From NCBI GenBank assembly GCA_020637795.1, contig JACKJT010000003.1, forward strand, positions 372,001 to 436,000: a stretch of 64,000 nucleotides of DNA, given 5' to 3'. Source of the DNA: Hoeflea sp. GTDB lineage: Bacteria; Pseudomonadota; Alphaproteobacteria; Rhizobiales; Rhizobiaceae. The notes under the pieces are model-generated. The model did no database searches. It had not been told where the DNA came from and saw only the letters and a program-made list of their open reading frames with translations. This document shows positions 43,813 to 53,780 of the stretch, piece after piece. The translations under genes and the position numbers were made by a program. How positions within the stretch are numbered: the stretch's first letter is position 1; each line of letters opens with the position of its first letter.

Positions 43813-45732
43813 ATGAACAAAATCATCAAGCGTGCTTTGTTGACCGTATCGGTCCTCGGAGTGACGTCAGGCGCGGCATTCGCCGACTACACCTTGACGA
43901 TCATGCACATCAATGACTGGCACAGCCGCATTGAATCCAACAACAAGTATGAGTCGACCTGCTCGGCCGAGGACGAGACCGAAGGCAAGTGTTTCGGCGG
44001 CGCCGCGCGCCTCGTGACGGCCATCGCCGATCGCCGCAAGGCGCTTGAAGGCAGTAATGTCCTGCTGCTCAACGGCGGTGACAACTTCCAGGGCTCGTTG
44101 TTCTACACCACCTACAAGGGCGCGGTCGAAGCCGAATTCCTCAACCAGATGAAATTCGATGCCATGACTGTCGGCAACCACGAATTTGACGACGGCGAAG
44201 AGGCACTGGTTCCATTCCTCGACGTGATCGAGTTCCCGGTTCTGTCCGCCAACGTTGCGGCCAGCGCATCGTCGAAGGTCGGCGACCGTATCAAGCCGTC
44301 GATTGTGCTCGAAGTCGGTGGCGAGAAGATCGGCATTGTCGGTGCCGTCACCAACGACACTCCGGAGATTGCCTCCCCCGGTCCCAACATCCTGATTGCC
44401 GATGACATCAACACAATCACCGCCGAAGTCGAGAAGCTTCAGGCCCAGGGCATCAACAAGATCATCGCGCTGACCCATGTCGGCTACCCGCGCGACAAGG
44501 AGATGATCGCCAAGATCCCGGGCGTCGATGTCGTCGTCGGCGGCCATTCGCACTCGCTTCTGTCCAACACCGACGAAAAGGCCGAAGGGCCCTATCCGAC
44601 GATGATCGACAACCCCGAGGGCTACAAGGTGCCGGTGACGCAAGCCGCGTCCTATTCGAAGTATCTTGGAGAATTCTCGGTCACCTTCGATGACAATGGC
44701 GTGGTCAAGGAAGCCAAGGGAGATCCGATCCTGCTCGACAGCTCGATCGTGCCTGATGAGGGTGTTCTGGCGCGCATCAAGGAACTCGGAGCCCCGATCG
44801 AGGAGCTCAAGACCAAGGTTGTGTCCGCATCCACCTCGGATATCGACGGTAGCCGCGACACCTGCCGCGCCGGCGAATGCTCGATGGGCAACCTCGTCGC
44901 CGACGCCATGCTCGACCGGGTCGCGAGCCAGGGCGTGACAATCGCCATCCAGAACGGCGGCGGATTGCGCGCGTCGATCGATTCAGGCGAAATCACCATG
45001 GGCGAGGTGCTCACAGTCCTGCCGTTCCAGAACACGCTGGCAACCTTCGAGCTCAAGGGCTCTGACGTTGTCGCCGCACTTGAAAACGGCGTCAGCCAGA
45101 TCGAGGAAGGCGCCGGCCGCTTCGCCCAGGTGGCAGGCCTTCGCTACACCTTCGACAAGACCGCCGAGCCCGGCTCCCGCATCGTTTCGGTCGAAGTCAA
45201 GAAGGGCGACCGCTTCGAGCCGATCGACCCGGCAGCCACCTACATGGTTGCAACCAATAACTACATGCGCGGTGGCGGCGACGGCTACTCGATCTTCAAA
45301 TCGGGCGGCATGAATGCCTATGACTACGGTCCGGGCCTTGAACAGGTGGTCGCAGACTATCTTGCCAAGAACAATCCCTACACCCCTTACACCGATGGGC
45401 GTGTGATGGCCGCTGCGGAAAAGCCGATGGAAGCCGCCGCTCCGGCCGCTGAAGCCGCACCTGCAGCCGAAGCAGTGCAGGTGCCCGAGCCGCTGGCCGG
45501 CTTCAAGGACCTGACCACATCGGCTCCGATGATTTCCGAGGAGGCTCCGGCCGCCGAATCTGCTGCAATGCCCGGCAAGCAGCACGTTGTTGCAGCTGGC
45601 GACAATCTGTGGGACCTCGCCAAGACCTATTATGGCGATGCCACAATGTGGACCAAAATCGCCGAAGCCAATCCATCGGCGAATCCGAAGAATCTTGTGA
45701 TCGGCGAAACGCTGTCGATCCCGGCCAAGTGA
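43813..45732 (+). CDS. secreted 5'-nucleotidase/metallophosphatase with C-terminal LysM domain
   Basis: A 639-residue protein: signal peptide (about 1-24, ending GAAFA); calcineurin-like metallophosphatase domain with Asp35/His37 (MHINDWHSR), Asp90 (NGGDNFQG), Asn122-His123 (GNHEFDDG) and GGHSH near 240; a 5'-nucleotidase C-terminal domain (about 335-540, NGGGLRASIDSGEIT, NNYMRGGGDGY); an Ala/Pro-rich linker (about 544-590); and a LysM domain (about 591-639). It should release phosphate from nucleotides in the periplasm while the LysM tail holds it on peptidoglycan. GGGAG precedes the ATG at 43813. Confidence 0.9.
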   Translation: MNKIIKRALLTVSVLGVTSGAAFADYTLTIMHINDWHSRIESNNKYESTCSAEDETEGKCFGGAARLVTAIADRRKALEGSNVLLLNGGDNFQGSLFYTTYKGAVEAEFLNQMKFDAMTVGNHEFDDGEEALVPFLDVIEFPVLSANVAASASSKVGDRIKPSIVLEVGGEKIGIVGAVTNDTPEIASPGPNILIADDINTITAEVEKLQAQGINKIIALTHVGYPRDKEMIAKIPGVDVVVGGHSHSLLSNTDEKAEGPYPTMIDNPEGYKVPVTQAASYSKYLGEFSVTFDDNGVVKEAKGDPILLDSSIVPDEGVLARIKELGAPIEELKTKVVSASTSDIDGSRDTCRAGECSMGNLVADAMLDRVASQGVTIAIQNGGGLRASIDSGEITMGEVLTVLPFQNTLATFELKGSDVVAALENGVSQIEEGAGRFAQVAGLRYTFDKTAEPGSRIVSVEVKKGDRFEPIDPAATYMVATNNYMRGGGDGYSIFKSGGMNAYDYGPGLEQVVADYLAKNNPYTPYTDGRVMAAAEKPMEAAAPAAEAAPAAEAVQVPEPLAGFKDLTTSAPMISEEAPAAESAAMPGKQHVVAAGDNLWDLAKTYYGDATMWTKIAEANPSANPKNLVIGETLSIPAK

Positions 45733-45752
45733 TTTTGCAATCAGCACCAAGC

Positions 45753-45784
45753 GAGGGCCCGGTTTTCCGGGCCCTCTTATTTTG
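45753..45784 (+). terminator. intrinsic terminator of the nucleotidase gene
   Basis: A perfect 10-bp stem GAGGGCCCGG with a TTTT loop, followed by TTATTTT, 21 bp after the stop codon. Confidence 0.9.
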
Positions 45785-45961
45785 AGGATTTGGCAAAGAG
45801 CCGCATCTACTGAAGATTGATTTGTCGTTTGATGTGTCTATGTTCCCGCTCAACGGCTGATCGGCTGCCGCAGCGGCCGGCGCCAAAGCGCCTTGTCCGC
45901 CCCATTGCCGGTCGGGCAAGACCTGAAAACACTCGAATGGAATGCGACCTTGAACAGCCCC

Positions 45962-47014
45962 ATGATCCTGACTGAAGAACAGAGCCGCGCTGTTGGCGAG
46001 CTGCCCCCTCAACATCCGCCGGTGAAAATCCAGAAAGTGGGAGTGCTGATTGTCAATCTCGGAACCCCGGACGGCACCGATTACACATCCATGCGGCGCT
46101 ATCTGAAGGAGTTCCTCACCGACAGGCGGGTGATCGAGTGGTCGCGTTTCCTCTGGTACCCGATCCTGTTTGGCATCGTTCTCAACACCCGTCCCCGACG
46201 CGTTGGCAAGGCCTATGAGGAAATCTGGAACAAGGATCTCGATGAGAGCTATCTGAGAACCTACACCCGCAACCAGTCCGACAGGCTCGGCGAGATGCTC
46301 GCCTCCCACCCTTCGGTGATGGTCGACTGGGCCATGCGCTACGGCCAGCCATCCATTTCCGACAAGCTCCAGGCGCTCAAGGACGCCGGCTGCGACCGGA
46401 TCGTGCTGTTCCCGCTCTATCCGCAATATGCCGCCGCGACCACGGCGACGGTCAACGACAAGGCTTTCGAGGCGTTAATGAAGATGCGCTGGCAGCCGGC
46501 GCTCAGGACCGTCCCGCCCTATCACGATGATCCGGCCTATATCGAGGCGATCGCCCAGTCGATCGAAACACATGTCGCCGGTCTCGATTGGGATCCGGAA
46601 ATCCTGCTGATGTCGTTCCACGGCATCCCGCAATCCTATTTCCTCAAGGGCGACCCCTATCACTGCCAGTGCCTGAAGACCGCGCGGCTGGTGCGTGAGC
46701 GGCTGGGCTGGCCCAAGGAAAAGCTGATGCCGACCTTCCAGTCGCGCTTCGGCCCGGAAGAGTGGCTGCAGCCCTACACCGACAAGACGGTTGAAAAACT
46801 GGCGAAGGACGGCGTGAAGCGCATCGCCGTGATCAATCCTGGCTTCGTCTCCGATTGCCTTGAAACACTTGAGGAAATCGCCGGTGAAGCGGGCGAGATC
46901 TTCCACGAGAACGGCGGCGAACACTTCACCCACATCCCCTGCCTCAACGACAGCGGCGGCGGCATGATGGTGCTTGAGACCATTGTCCGCCGTGAACTTC
47001 AGGGTTGGATCTGA
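45962..47014 (+). CDS. hemH: ferrochelatase
   Basis: About 350 residues. Ferrochelatase inserts Fe2+ into protoporphyrin IX in the last step of heme synthesis. It has the family segments VNLGTPDGTDYTSMRRYLKEF, the catalytic-histidine region SFHGIPQSYFLKGDPYHCQC and FQSRFGPEEWLQPYTDKT. Two nearby cysteines in YHCQC may contribute to metal handling. Starts at TTG 45950 and ATG 45962 are both possible; the earlier TTG at 45893 is unlikely. Confidence 0.95.
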   Translation: MILTEEQSRAVGELPPQHPPVKIQKVGVLIVNLGTPDGTDYTSMRRYLKEFLTDRRVIEWSRFLWYPILFGIVLNTRPRRVGKAYEEIWNKDLDESYLRTYTRNQSDRLGEMLASHPSVMVDWAMRYGQPSISDKLQALKDAGCDRIVLFPLYPQYAAATTATVNDKAFEALMKMRWQPALRTVPPYHDDPAYIEAIAQSIETHVAGLDWDPEILLMSFHGIPQSYFLKGDPYHCQCLKTARLVRERLGWPKEKLMPTFQSRFGPEEWLQPYTDKTVEKLAKDGVKRIAVINPGFVSDCLETLEEIAGEAGEIFHENGGEHFTHIPCLNDSGGGMMVLETIVRRELQGWI

Positions 47015-47166
47015 AGTCAGCCCCGCGTTCGGCCGAGGCCGTGCCGGGCAATCCGGAAGCCAAGATAATGCCGCTCGAAGATTGCAAGCACTGGCCAGAC
47101 CCACTACCTGTTTAGGAAGGCGGCGCTGGCCCGCACTTCAATTCCGGGCAGAGGAGGTCTTCGGGC

Positions 47167-48195
47167 ATGTTGGGACTGGATATCACGGTCATTGTCGTCG
47201 TTGTCATTGCGATCCTGGTTCTGTTCTCCGGGGTCAAGACGGTGCCGCAGGGCTTTGCCTTCACGGTGGAACGTTTTGGACGCTATACCCGCACGCTGAC
47301 ACCGGGCTTGAACATCATCGTCCCGTTCATCGACCGCATCGGCCGCAAGATAAACATCATGGAGCAGGTGCTCGACATTCCCACACAGGAAGTCATCACC
47401 CGCGACAACGCCTCCGTATCCGCCGACGCGGTCTCTTTTTACCAGGTGCTCAACGCCGCTGAGGCCGCCTACCAGGTCTCCGACCTTGAACAGGCATTGC
47501 TCAACCTGACCATGACCAACATCCGCTCGGTGATGGGATCGATGGATCTTGACGAGCTGTTGTCCAACCGCGATGCCATCAACGACCGTCTGCTGCGCGT
47601 CGTCGATCAGGCCGCCGCGCCCTGGGGCATCAAGATCACCCGTGTCGAGATTAAGGACATCGCGCCTCCCGTTGATCTGGTGGAAGCCATGGGCCGACAG
47701 ATGAAGGCCGAGCGCGAGAAGCGCGCCGACGTGCTGGAAGCCGAGGGTGCGCGCAACGCCCAGATCCTGCGTGCCGAAGGCGCCAAGCAATCCGCGATTC
47801 TCGAGGCGGAAGGCCGCCGCGACGCCGCCTTCCGCGACGCCGAGGCCCGCGAACGTCTGGCCGAGGCCGAAGCCAAGGCCACCCAGATGATGTCGACGGC
47901 GATTGCCGAAGGCGACATCACCGCGATCAACTATTTCGTTGCGCAGAAATACACCGAAGCACTGGGCCAGATCGCCTCGGCGCCGAACCAGAAGGTCGTC
48001 CTGATGCCGCTGGAAGCCTCGTCGCTGATCGGTTCGCTGGGCGGCATTGGCGCGATCGCGCAGGAAGTGTTCGGCAAGGATGGCGGCAATGCAGCCGCCC
48101 CAGGCCCGAGACGCGCCCCCGCCCAGCCGCCGCGTCAACCACGCGCCACGACGCCCGGCTACCCGGCCGGCCCGCAGGGAGAGCAGGACACATGA
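47167..48195 (+). CDS. qmcA: SPFH/band-7 membrane protein
   Basis: A 342-residue protein of the stomatin/SPFH family (QmcA type). One N-terminal membrane helix (about 5-22) is followed by the SPFH domain (TVPQGFAFTVERFGRYTRTL, IEIKDIAPP-like region) and a long Ala/Glu-rich coiled coil (about 170-260), then a Pro-rich tail. It should form a ring-shaped membrane microdomain scaffold. It overlaps the next gene (NfeD-like) by 4 bp; the qmcA-nfeD pair is widespread. Confidence 0.92.
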   Translation: MLGLDITVIVVVVIAILVLFSGVKTVPQGFAFTVERFGRYTRTLTPGLNIIVPFIDRIGRKINIMEQVLDIPTQEVITRDNASVSADAVSFYQVLNAAEAAYQVSDLEQALLNLTMTNIRSVMGSMDLDELLSNRDAINDRLLRVVDQAAAPWGIKITRVEIKDIAPPVDLVEAMGRQMKAEREKRADVLEAEGARNAQILRAEGAKQSAILEAEGRRDAAFRDAEARERLAEAEAKATQMMSTAIAEGDITAINYFVAQKYTEALGQIASAPNQKVVLMPLEASSLIGSLGGIGAIAQEVFGKDGGNAAAPGPRRAPAQPPRQPRATTPGYPAGPQGEQDT

Positions 48196-48647
48196 TCGCC
48201 GGCCTGGTCTCCGAACTCGGTCCGTGGAGCTGGTGGATCGTAGGCCTGGTGTTTCTCGGTCTCGAGATCCTGATCCCCGGCGTTTTCCTGCTCTGGATCG
48301 GCCTTGCCGCGATTGTGGTCGGCGCATTGTCGCTCGGTTTCTGGACCGCGGAATTCTGGGGCTGGCAGTTGCAGCTGATGATTTTCGCCGTGCTTGCCAT
48401 TGCGTTCGCCCTGGTCGGCCGCCGGATTTCCGGATCGAACACCGAAAGCGATCAACCCATGCTCAACCGCCGCGTCGAAGGGCTGGTGGGCCGGACAGCC
48501 ACGCTGGAAGAACCGATCACCGAGGGCAAGGGGCGCATCAGGCTCGACGATACCACCTGGATCGTGCAGGGCCCCGACATGCCGGCAGGCGCGCGCGTGC
48601 GCATCACCACAGCGCAGGCCGGCGGCCTGACGGTGGAGCGGGCCTGA
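48192..48647 (+). CDS. NfeD-like membrane protein
   Basis: A 151-residue protein with two to three N-terminal membrane helices (about 10-80) and a C-terminal OB-fold NfeD domain (LVGRTATLEEPITEGKGRIR, WIVQGPDMPAGARVRI). It is the short, peptidase-free form that partners SPFH proteins. It overlaps qmcA by 4 bp (ATGA), so the two are translationally coupled. Converges with kdsD with 2 bp between the stop codons. Confidence 0.92.
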   Translation: MIAGLVSELGPWSWWIVGLVFLGLEILIPGVFLLWIGLAAIVVGALSLGFWTAEFWGWQLQLMIFAVLAIAFALVGRRISGSNTESDQPMLNRRVEGLVGRTATLEEPITEGKGRIRLDDTTWIVQGPDMPAGARVRITTAQAGGLTVERA

Positions 48648-48649
48648 TT

Positions 48650-49645
48650 TCAGGCCACGCCGATCCTGAGCAGATCGTGGAAATGCACGATGCCGATCGG
48701 TGACAGGTTCTGGTCGGTCACCATCAGTGCGCCGATCGAATTCTTGTTCAGAATTGCCATCGCGGTGCTGGCCAGCGCCGTTGGCGCGATGGTCTTGGGC
48801 TGGCTCGTCATGATCGCATCGATCGGCTGATCCACCAGGTTGCGGCCCAGGTTGCGGGCCACGTCACCATCGGTGACGATCCCGATCAGGCGTCCGTCCG
48901 GTCCGGTTACCCCGACGCAGCCGAACTTCCTTTGCGACAGCGTCATGATCGCTTCGGGCGCCGGCGTTCCCGAGGGCACAAGCGGAACAGCATCGCCGGT
49001 GTGCATGACGTCCGCCACATGCGCAAGAGTCGCGCCGAGTTTCCCGCCCGGATGGAACGTGTGGAAATCACCGGCGGTAAATCCCTTGGCTTCAAGCAAG
49101 GCGACCGCAAGCGCATCGCCCAGCGCCAGCTGCATTAATGTCGAGGTGGTTGGCGCCAGCCCGTGCGGACAGGCTTCCTGTTCACGCGGCAGCAGCAGCA
49201 CGATGTCCGCCTCTCGCCCCAGCGCGGAGTCGGCGCCAGCCGTAAACGCCACCAGCGGGATCCCGAAGCGCCTTGAATAGGCCAGGATTCCCTTCAACTC
49301 GGCGCTTTCACCCGACCAGGACAAGACAATGATCGCATCATCCTTCGCGATCATTCCCAGATCGCCGTGATTTGCTTCCGCCGGATGGACGAAATGCGAC
49401 GGTGTTCCGGTCGACGCCAGCGTGGCGGCAATCTTGGCCCCGATGTGCCCGCTCTTGCCGACACCGGTCACGATGACCCGCCCCGTGATGGTCCCGAGGG
49501 TTTCCACAGCCCGCGTAAACGGCTCGGAAAGTCCGTTTTCGAGCGCTGCCGCGAGTGCCTCAAGACCGGCTTTCTCCGTCTGGATCGTACGCCCGGCCGA
49601 GGCCAACATGTCGGTGCGCGGATAGTCTGGCAGGATCTTCTTCAT
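48650..49645 (-). CDS. kdsD: arabinose-5-phosphate isomerase, KdsD/KpsF type
   Basis: About 331 residues: an SIS sugar-isomerase domain (about 40-190, with VIVTGVGKSGHIGAKIAATL and VLSWSGESAEL) followed by two CBS domains (about 205-325). It interconverts ribulose 5-phosphate and arabinose 5-phosphate, the first step of Kdo synthesis for lipopolysaccharide. ATG at 49645 gives the usual length; in-frame starts further upstream (49681, 49777) are weaker. Other Kdo genes are not in the window, but galU and an outer-membrane barrel are nearby. Confidence 0.9.
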   Translation of the reverse strand: MKKILPDYPRTDMLASAGRTIQTEKAGLEALAAALENGLSEPFTRAVETLGTITGRVIVTGVGKSGHIGAKIAATLASTGTPSHFVHPAEANHGDLGMIAKDDAIIVLSWSGESAELKGILAYSRRFGIPLVAFTAGADSALGREADIVLLLPREQEACPHGLAPTTSTLMQLALGDALAVALLEAKGFTAGDFHTFHPGGKLGATLAHVADVMHTGDAVPLVPSGTPAPEAIMTLSQRKFGCVGVTGPDGRLIGIVTDGDVARNLGRNLVDQPIDAIMTSQPKTIAPTALASTAMAILNKNSIGALMVTDQNLSPIGIVHFHDLLRIGVA

Positions 49646-49782
49646 CAGGCCCGAATACCCCTTCGCCTCGCCTGTGTCCATCAACCACGTTGCCGATCCG
49701 CAATGCAGAGGATCGAAACCTTGCGTTAACCACAAGTGTTTACGCTTTGACAAGATTTGGATGAGTCCGGAACCCAAGACGC

Positions 49783-51375
49783 ATGCGCGACCGCATCAAC
49801 ACGGAACAGAGACGAATGGCGGTCCGTCGTGATGGCCTTCGCCTCACCGTATCCGCACTTTGCCTGATGACGGCGATTCCTGCGGCCGTTGCGCAAACCG
49901 TATCGGGGTCGAATTCCGACACCGGCCGGTTCGAACTCCGCGGCACCTCTGACGGGACTTCGTCGGCCGCGTCCACCGCGGCCTCGACACTCTATGGCGC
50001 CCTGCCCGCTCCTGGTCCCGGCGGCGCCACGATGGCGACGACCGACGGTTTTGGCGCAACGGCTCCCGCCGGACCGTTGGACACGGCGGCAAGCCCGGTT
50101 CAGCCGGCAGCGGAAGATCTCACCGGATCGATCGGCTCTCCGTCGAACCTGAGCCAGGCGGATCAGGATTACGCCGCGAGCCTGGCCCGCCAGAACGCCC
50201 GCGTAGGAACCGTAGACGGCCTGCCGCTGGATCCCCTGGAGCAAGAGGCTGCAGTTCCCGGTTTCTCGTTCGGCTCCCTGACACTGCGCCCGACGCTGGA
50301 TCAGCGGGTCGTCCATGAATCGGTTCGCTACGGTCCAACCAGAACCAGCAGGACCTACAGCCAGACCACCTTGTCCGGCACGCTCGAATCCGACTGGTCG
50401 CGGCACCAACTCAATGTCGACGGCTCCGGTACCTGGCAGAAGAACCTCTCGGGCACCGGAACCGAAACGCCCAGCGCCAACATCAATGCACGGCTGAACC
50501 TCGACCTCATCAACGATATCACCGGCGTGCTTGGCGCGGGCTACAGCTACTCCCGCGAAAGCCGTACCGATCCCAATGCGATCTCCGGCGCCACCAGCCA
50601 GGCAGGTGTTCACGAATTGCGTGCCAGCATCGGCCTTGAGAAGAATTTGGGTCTGCTGCGCGGCTCGACCACCCTCGAGGTCACCCGTAGGCTTTATGGC
50701 GACGCCACCCTCGCCGACGGAACCAGTGTTCTATTGAGCGATCGCGACACGCTGGGCGCAGAACTTACCGCCCGGATTGGCTACGAGGTGTCGCCCGCGC
50801 TGGTGCCCTTTATCGAAGGAACCGTCGGCCGCGAGAAATACGACCAGCGTATCGATTCGACGGGATCGGAACGGTCTTCGAAAACATACGGCGCACGGGT
50901 CGGAGCCGAAGTCAATTTCGGTGAAAAGCTCTCGGGAGAGTTTGCCGCCGGATACGTGCTGCGAAACCTTGACGACGCCAACCTGGCCGACATTTCGGGG
51001 CTGACCCTCGACGGCGATGTCACCTGGTCACCCTTGCGGGGAACCAACGTCAATCTCGGCCTGGCAACCACGCTCGAATCGGCGACCACGGCAGGCCAGT
51101 CCGGCGCCGTGGTCTATGAACTCGATGCGACCCTGTCGCAGCAGATCCGCAGCAACCTCGTCGCCAGGCTCGGCGCCACCGCCGGTTACCGGGATTATGA
51201 TTCGGGCAGCGGGCGCGGCAATCAACGCAGCTACGGCGCCTCTGCAGGCCTGACATGGAGCATCAACCGCTATCTCGATCTGGAAGCCGACGCGAGCTAC
51301 GAGCGGACCAGGGAACCCGGCGGTACCGACGAAGATACCGCACGCATCGGGCTGGGCCTCAAGCTGCGCAGATAG
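49783..51375 (+). CDS. outer-membrane beta-barrel protein
   Basis: A 530-residue protein with a signal peptide (about 20-38 of the chosen frame, ALCLMTAIPAAVAQ), a low-complexity Ala/Thr/Pro/Ser segment (about 40-150) and a long C-terminal region (about 165-530) of alternating polar/aromatic strands ending in LGLKLRR, typical of a beta-barrel. It is probably an outer-membrane porin-like or exopolysaccharide-type barrel. Two in-frame ATGs (49783, 49816) are possible starts. It lies between kdsD and galU, both envelope-sugar genes. Confidence 0.78.
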   Translation: MRDRINTEQRRMAVRRDGLRLTVSALCLMTAIPAAVAQTVSGSNSDTGRFELRGTSDGTSSAASTAASTLYGALPAPGPGGATMATTDGFGATAPAGPLDTAASPVQPAAEDLTGSIGSPSNLSQADQDYAASLARQNARVGTVDGLPLDPLEQEAAVPGFSFGSLTLRPTLDQRVVHESVRYGPTRTSRTYSQTTLSGTLESDWSRHQLNVDGSGTWQKNLSGTGTETPSANINARLNLDLINDITGVLGAGYSYSRESRTDPNAISGATSQAGVHELRASIGLEKNLGLLRGSTTLEVTRRLYGDATLADGTSVLLSDRDTLGAELTARIGYEVSPALVPFIEGTVGREKYDQRIDSTGSERSSKTYGARVGAEVNFGEKLSGEFAAGYVLRNLDDANLADISGLTLDGDVTWSPLRGTNVNLGLATTLESATTAGQSGAVVYELDATLSQQIRSNLVARLGATAGYRDYDSGSGRGNQRSYGASAGLTWSINRYLDLEADASYERTREPGGTDEDTARIGLGLKLRR

Positions 51376-51427
51376 GGGACGGCATATGATGACCACCCCC
51401 GGACGAAGCTCCCAGGCCCGATCCTGA

Positions 51428-52312
51428 TCAGGCCTTCGAGATCATCTTCTTCAGGTCGTCCGCCACCAGCGACTTGATATCCTCCCGGTCGAGCGCGAAG
51501 GCGACATTGGCCAGGATGAACCCGGCCTTGGAGCCGCAGTCAAAGGTCTCCCCGCCAAACTCGTAAGCTGAAAACGGCTGTTGATCGGCCAGCTTCAGCA
51601 TCGCGTCCGTCACCTGGATTTCATTACCGGCGCCGCGCTCCTGTTTCGACAGGATATCGAAGATCTCCGGCTGCAGGATATAGCGTCCATTGATGAAGTA
51701 GTTTGACGGGGCTGTCCCCGGTGCCGGCTTTTCGACCATCTGCGTGATGCGAAAGCCGCCGTCGAGGTCTTCGCCCTTGCCGACGATGCCGTATTTGTGG
51801 GCCTCATCAGGGTCGCATTCCGCCACCGCGACGATGTTGCCGCCAACCTTGTTGTAAAGCTCTACCATGCCGGTCAGGCATCCCACCTTGTCGCGCATCA
51901 CCATGTCGGGAAGTAGCAGCGCAAAGGGTTCGTCGCCAATGATATCACGGGCGCACCAGACGGCATGGCCGAGGCCGAGAGGGGCTTGCTGACGTGTGAA
52001 ACTCGTTGCCCCGGCTTTTGGCAGCATGTCTTCCAGGGCTTTCAGTTCGGCGCTCTTGCCGCGCTCGCGCAACGTGTCGTCCAGTTCAACCTGAATGTCG
52101 AAATGATCTTCGATGACCGCCTTGTTGCGGCCCGTGACGAAAACGAAATGCTCGATCCCGGCAGCCATTGCCTCTTCGACGACATACTGAACCACCGGCT
52201 TGTCAACGACCGTCAGCATTTCCTTCGGTACGGCCTTGGTTGCCGGAAGAAAACGGGTACCCAGACCTGCAACCGGCAGGACAGCTTTCCGGACCTTGCG
52301 TATTTTCGTCAT
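51428..52312 (-). CDS. galU: UTP--glucose-1-phosphate uridylyltransferase
   Basis: A 294-residue nucleotidyltransferase. The signature GLGTRFLPATKAVPKEML is at about 16-33, with VEEAMAAGIEHFVFVTGR, LPDMVMRD and VEKPAPG-type motifs following. It makes UDP-glucose, the donor for lipopolysaccharide, exopolysaccharide and cyclic glucans, and in rhizobia it is often called ExoN. Divergent from the lytic transglycosylase gene. Confidence 0.95.
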   Translation of the reverse strand: MTKIRKVRKAVLPVAGLGTRFLPATKAVPKEMLTVVDKPVVQYVVEEAMAAGIEHFVFVTGRNKAVIEDHFDIQVELDDTLRERGKSAELKALEDMLPKAGATSFTRQQAPLGLGHAVWCARDIIGDEPFALLLPDMVMRDKVGCLTGMVELYNKVGGNIVAVAECDPDEAHKYGIVGKGEDLDGGFRITQMVEKPAPGTAPSNYFINGRYILQPEIFDILSKQERGAGNEIQVTDAMLKLADQQPFSAYEFGGETFDCGSKAGFILANVAFALDREDIKSLVADDLKKMISKA

Positions 52313-52505
52313 GTATTTTCCTCATTTCTCATAAATGATCTTCCCGGTGCATCCCGGCGCCGTCCGGGCAGTACGCACCATTTGTTAGGAAGTGGCAAAC
52401 GCAGCCACTGGGGCAGCGAATATGGTAAACGGTTTGTTGACGGCTCCAGACTATGATTGTCGAACAGTCACACGCAACAGCTCTAGACAACAGGATGCTT
52501 GGAAC

Positions 52506-53723
52506 ATGATCCGAACACCCAGGAAATTTGTTCGCGCCGCCGGTTTTTGCCTCTTTGCCGGTGTTTTTTCCCCGCTGACGGCACAAGCTGATGCAGGCTT
52601 TCAAAAATGGGTCTCGGGCTTTTACAGCACCGCGGCGAAAGCCGGCATTTCCCGCTCGACCTACGAGACAGCATTTAGGGGCGTGACCGCGCCAGATCCA
52701 GTGGTGCTCGAAAAAGCACGCTTTCAGCCCGAGTTCACCACCAAGGTCTGGGACTACCTCGATTCCCGCGTCAATCCCTACACCATTGCCAAGGGACGCG
52801 AGATGGCCGCCCAGCATGCCAGGACACTGGCCGCCATCGAACGCCACTTCGGCGTGGATGCGTCGGTTCTGCTGGCCATCTGGTCGATGGAATCAAATTA
52901 CGGCGAGATCCTCACCAAGACCGATCGCCTGCACTATGTTCCGCAGGCCCTTGCCACCCTTGCCTATGCCGACCGGAAACGCGCCAAGTTCGCCCGCCAG
53001 CAACTCGTGGCGGCGTTGAAGATCCTCCAGGCGGGCGACATTTCGACGCGCGAGATGACCGGCTCATGGGCCGGCGCCATGGGCCACACCCAGTTTATCC
53101 CGACGAGCTATCTTGCCTTCGCAATCGACGCCGACGGCAACGGGCATCGCGACATCTGGAATTCGATCCCGGATGCCTTGGCGACCGCCGCGAACCTTCT
53201 CAAGAAGAATGGCTGGCGCACCGGCGAGACCTGGGGCTACGAAGCCGTCCTCCCGAGAGGCGGCGCCAGGTATGACGGTCAGACGAAGACATTGTCGGAA
53301 TGGGCAGCCCTCGGCTTCACCCGCCCGGGCGGAAAGGGCTTTCCCGTCGGCAGCCGCCGTGCCGAACTCAAGCTGCCTGGCGGCGCCAACGGTCCTGCAT
53401 TTCTGATGACCAAGAATTTCTTCGTCATCAAGCGCTACAACAATTCCGATTCCTACGCCCTTGGCGTCGGTGTGCTGGCCGATGAGATTGCCGGGTATGG
53501 CGGTGTCGACCAGCGCTGGCCGCGGCCGGATGGCGCCCTCGACGTCAAGGAGAAGTTCGAGTTGCAGACCAGGCTCAAGAGCCTCGGTTACTACGACGGC
53601 GAAATCGACGGCAATTTCGGCTCGGGCTCAAAGGCTGCCATCGCCGCCTTCCAGTCGCGCGCCGGCTTGACCGGCGAGGCAATTCCATCGCAGAAGATAC
53701 TGGATGCGATCCGACGCTATTGA
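52506..53723 (+). CDS. lytic murein transglycosylase (MltB family) with peptidoglycan-binding domain
   Basis: A 405-residue protein: signal peptide (about 1-28, ending TAQADA), an MltB-type transglycosylase domain (about 30-325) with catalytic Glu129 in WSMESNYG and the conserved MTGSWAGAMGHTQFIPTSYL, and a C-terminal peptidoglycan-binding domain (about 345-400, LQTRLKSLGYYDGEIDG). It cleaves glycan strands to 1,6-anhydro ends. ATG at 52506 gives a normal signal peptide; the longer frame from 52392 does not. A DUF459 gene follows by 57 bp. Confidence 0.92.
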   Translation: MIRTPRKFVRAAGFCLFAGVFSPLTAQADAGFQKWVSGFYSTAAKAGISRSTYETAFRGVTAPDPVVLEKARFQPEFTTKVWDYLDSRVNPYTIAKGREMAAQHARTLAAIERHFGVDASVLLAIWSMESNYGEILTKTDRLHYVPQALATLAYADRKRAKFARQQLVAALKILQAGDISTREMTGSWAGAMGHTQFIPTSYLAFAIDADGNGHRDIWNSIPDALATAANLLKKNGWRTGETWGYEAVLPRGGARYDGQTKTLSEWAALGFTRPGGKGFPVGSRRAELKLPGGANGPAFLMTKNFFVIKRYNNSDSYALGVGVLADEIAGYGGVDQRWPRPDGALDVKEKFELQTRLKSLGYYDGEIDGNFGSGSKAAIAAFQSRAGLTGEAIPSQKILDAIRRY

Positions 53724-53780
53724 TGGTCCGAGCGCGCCGGAATGGAACCGGCAACAGGCTGAACAGGAGATGATTTCCGC

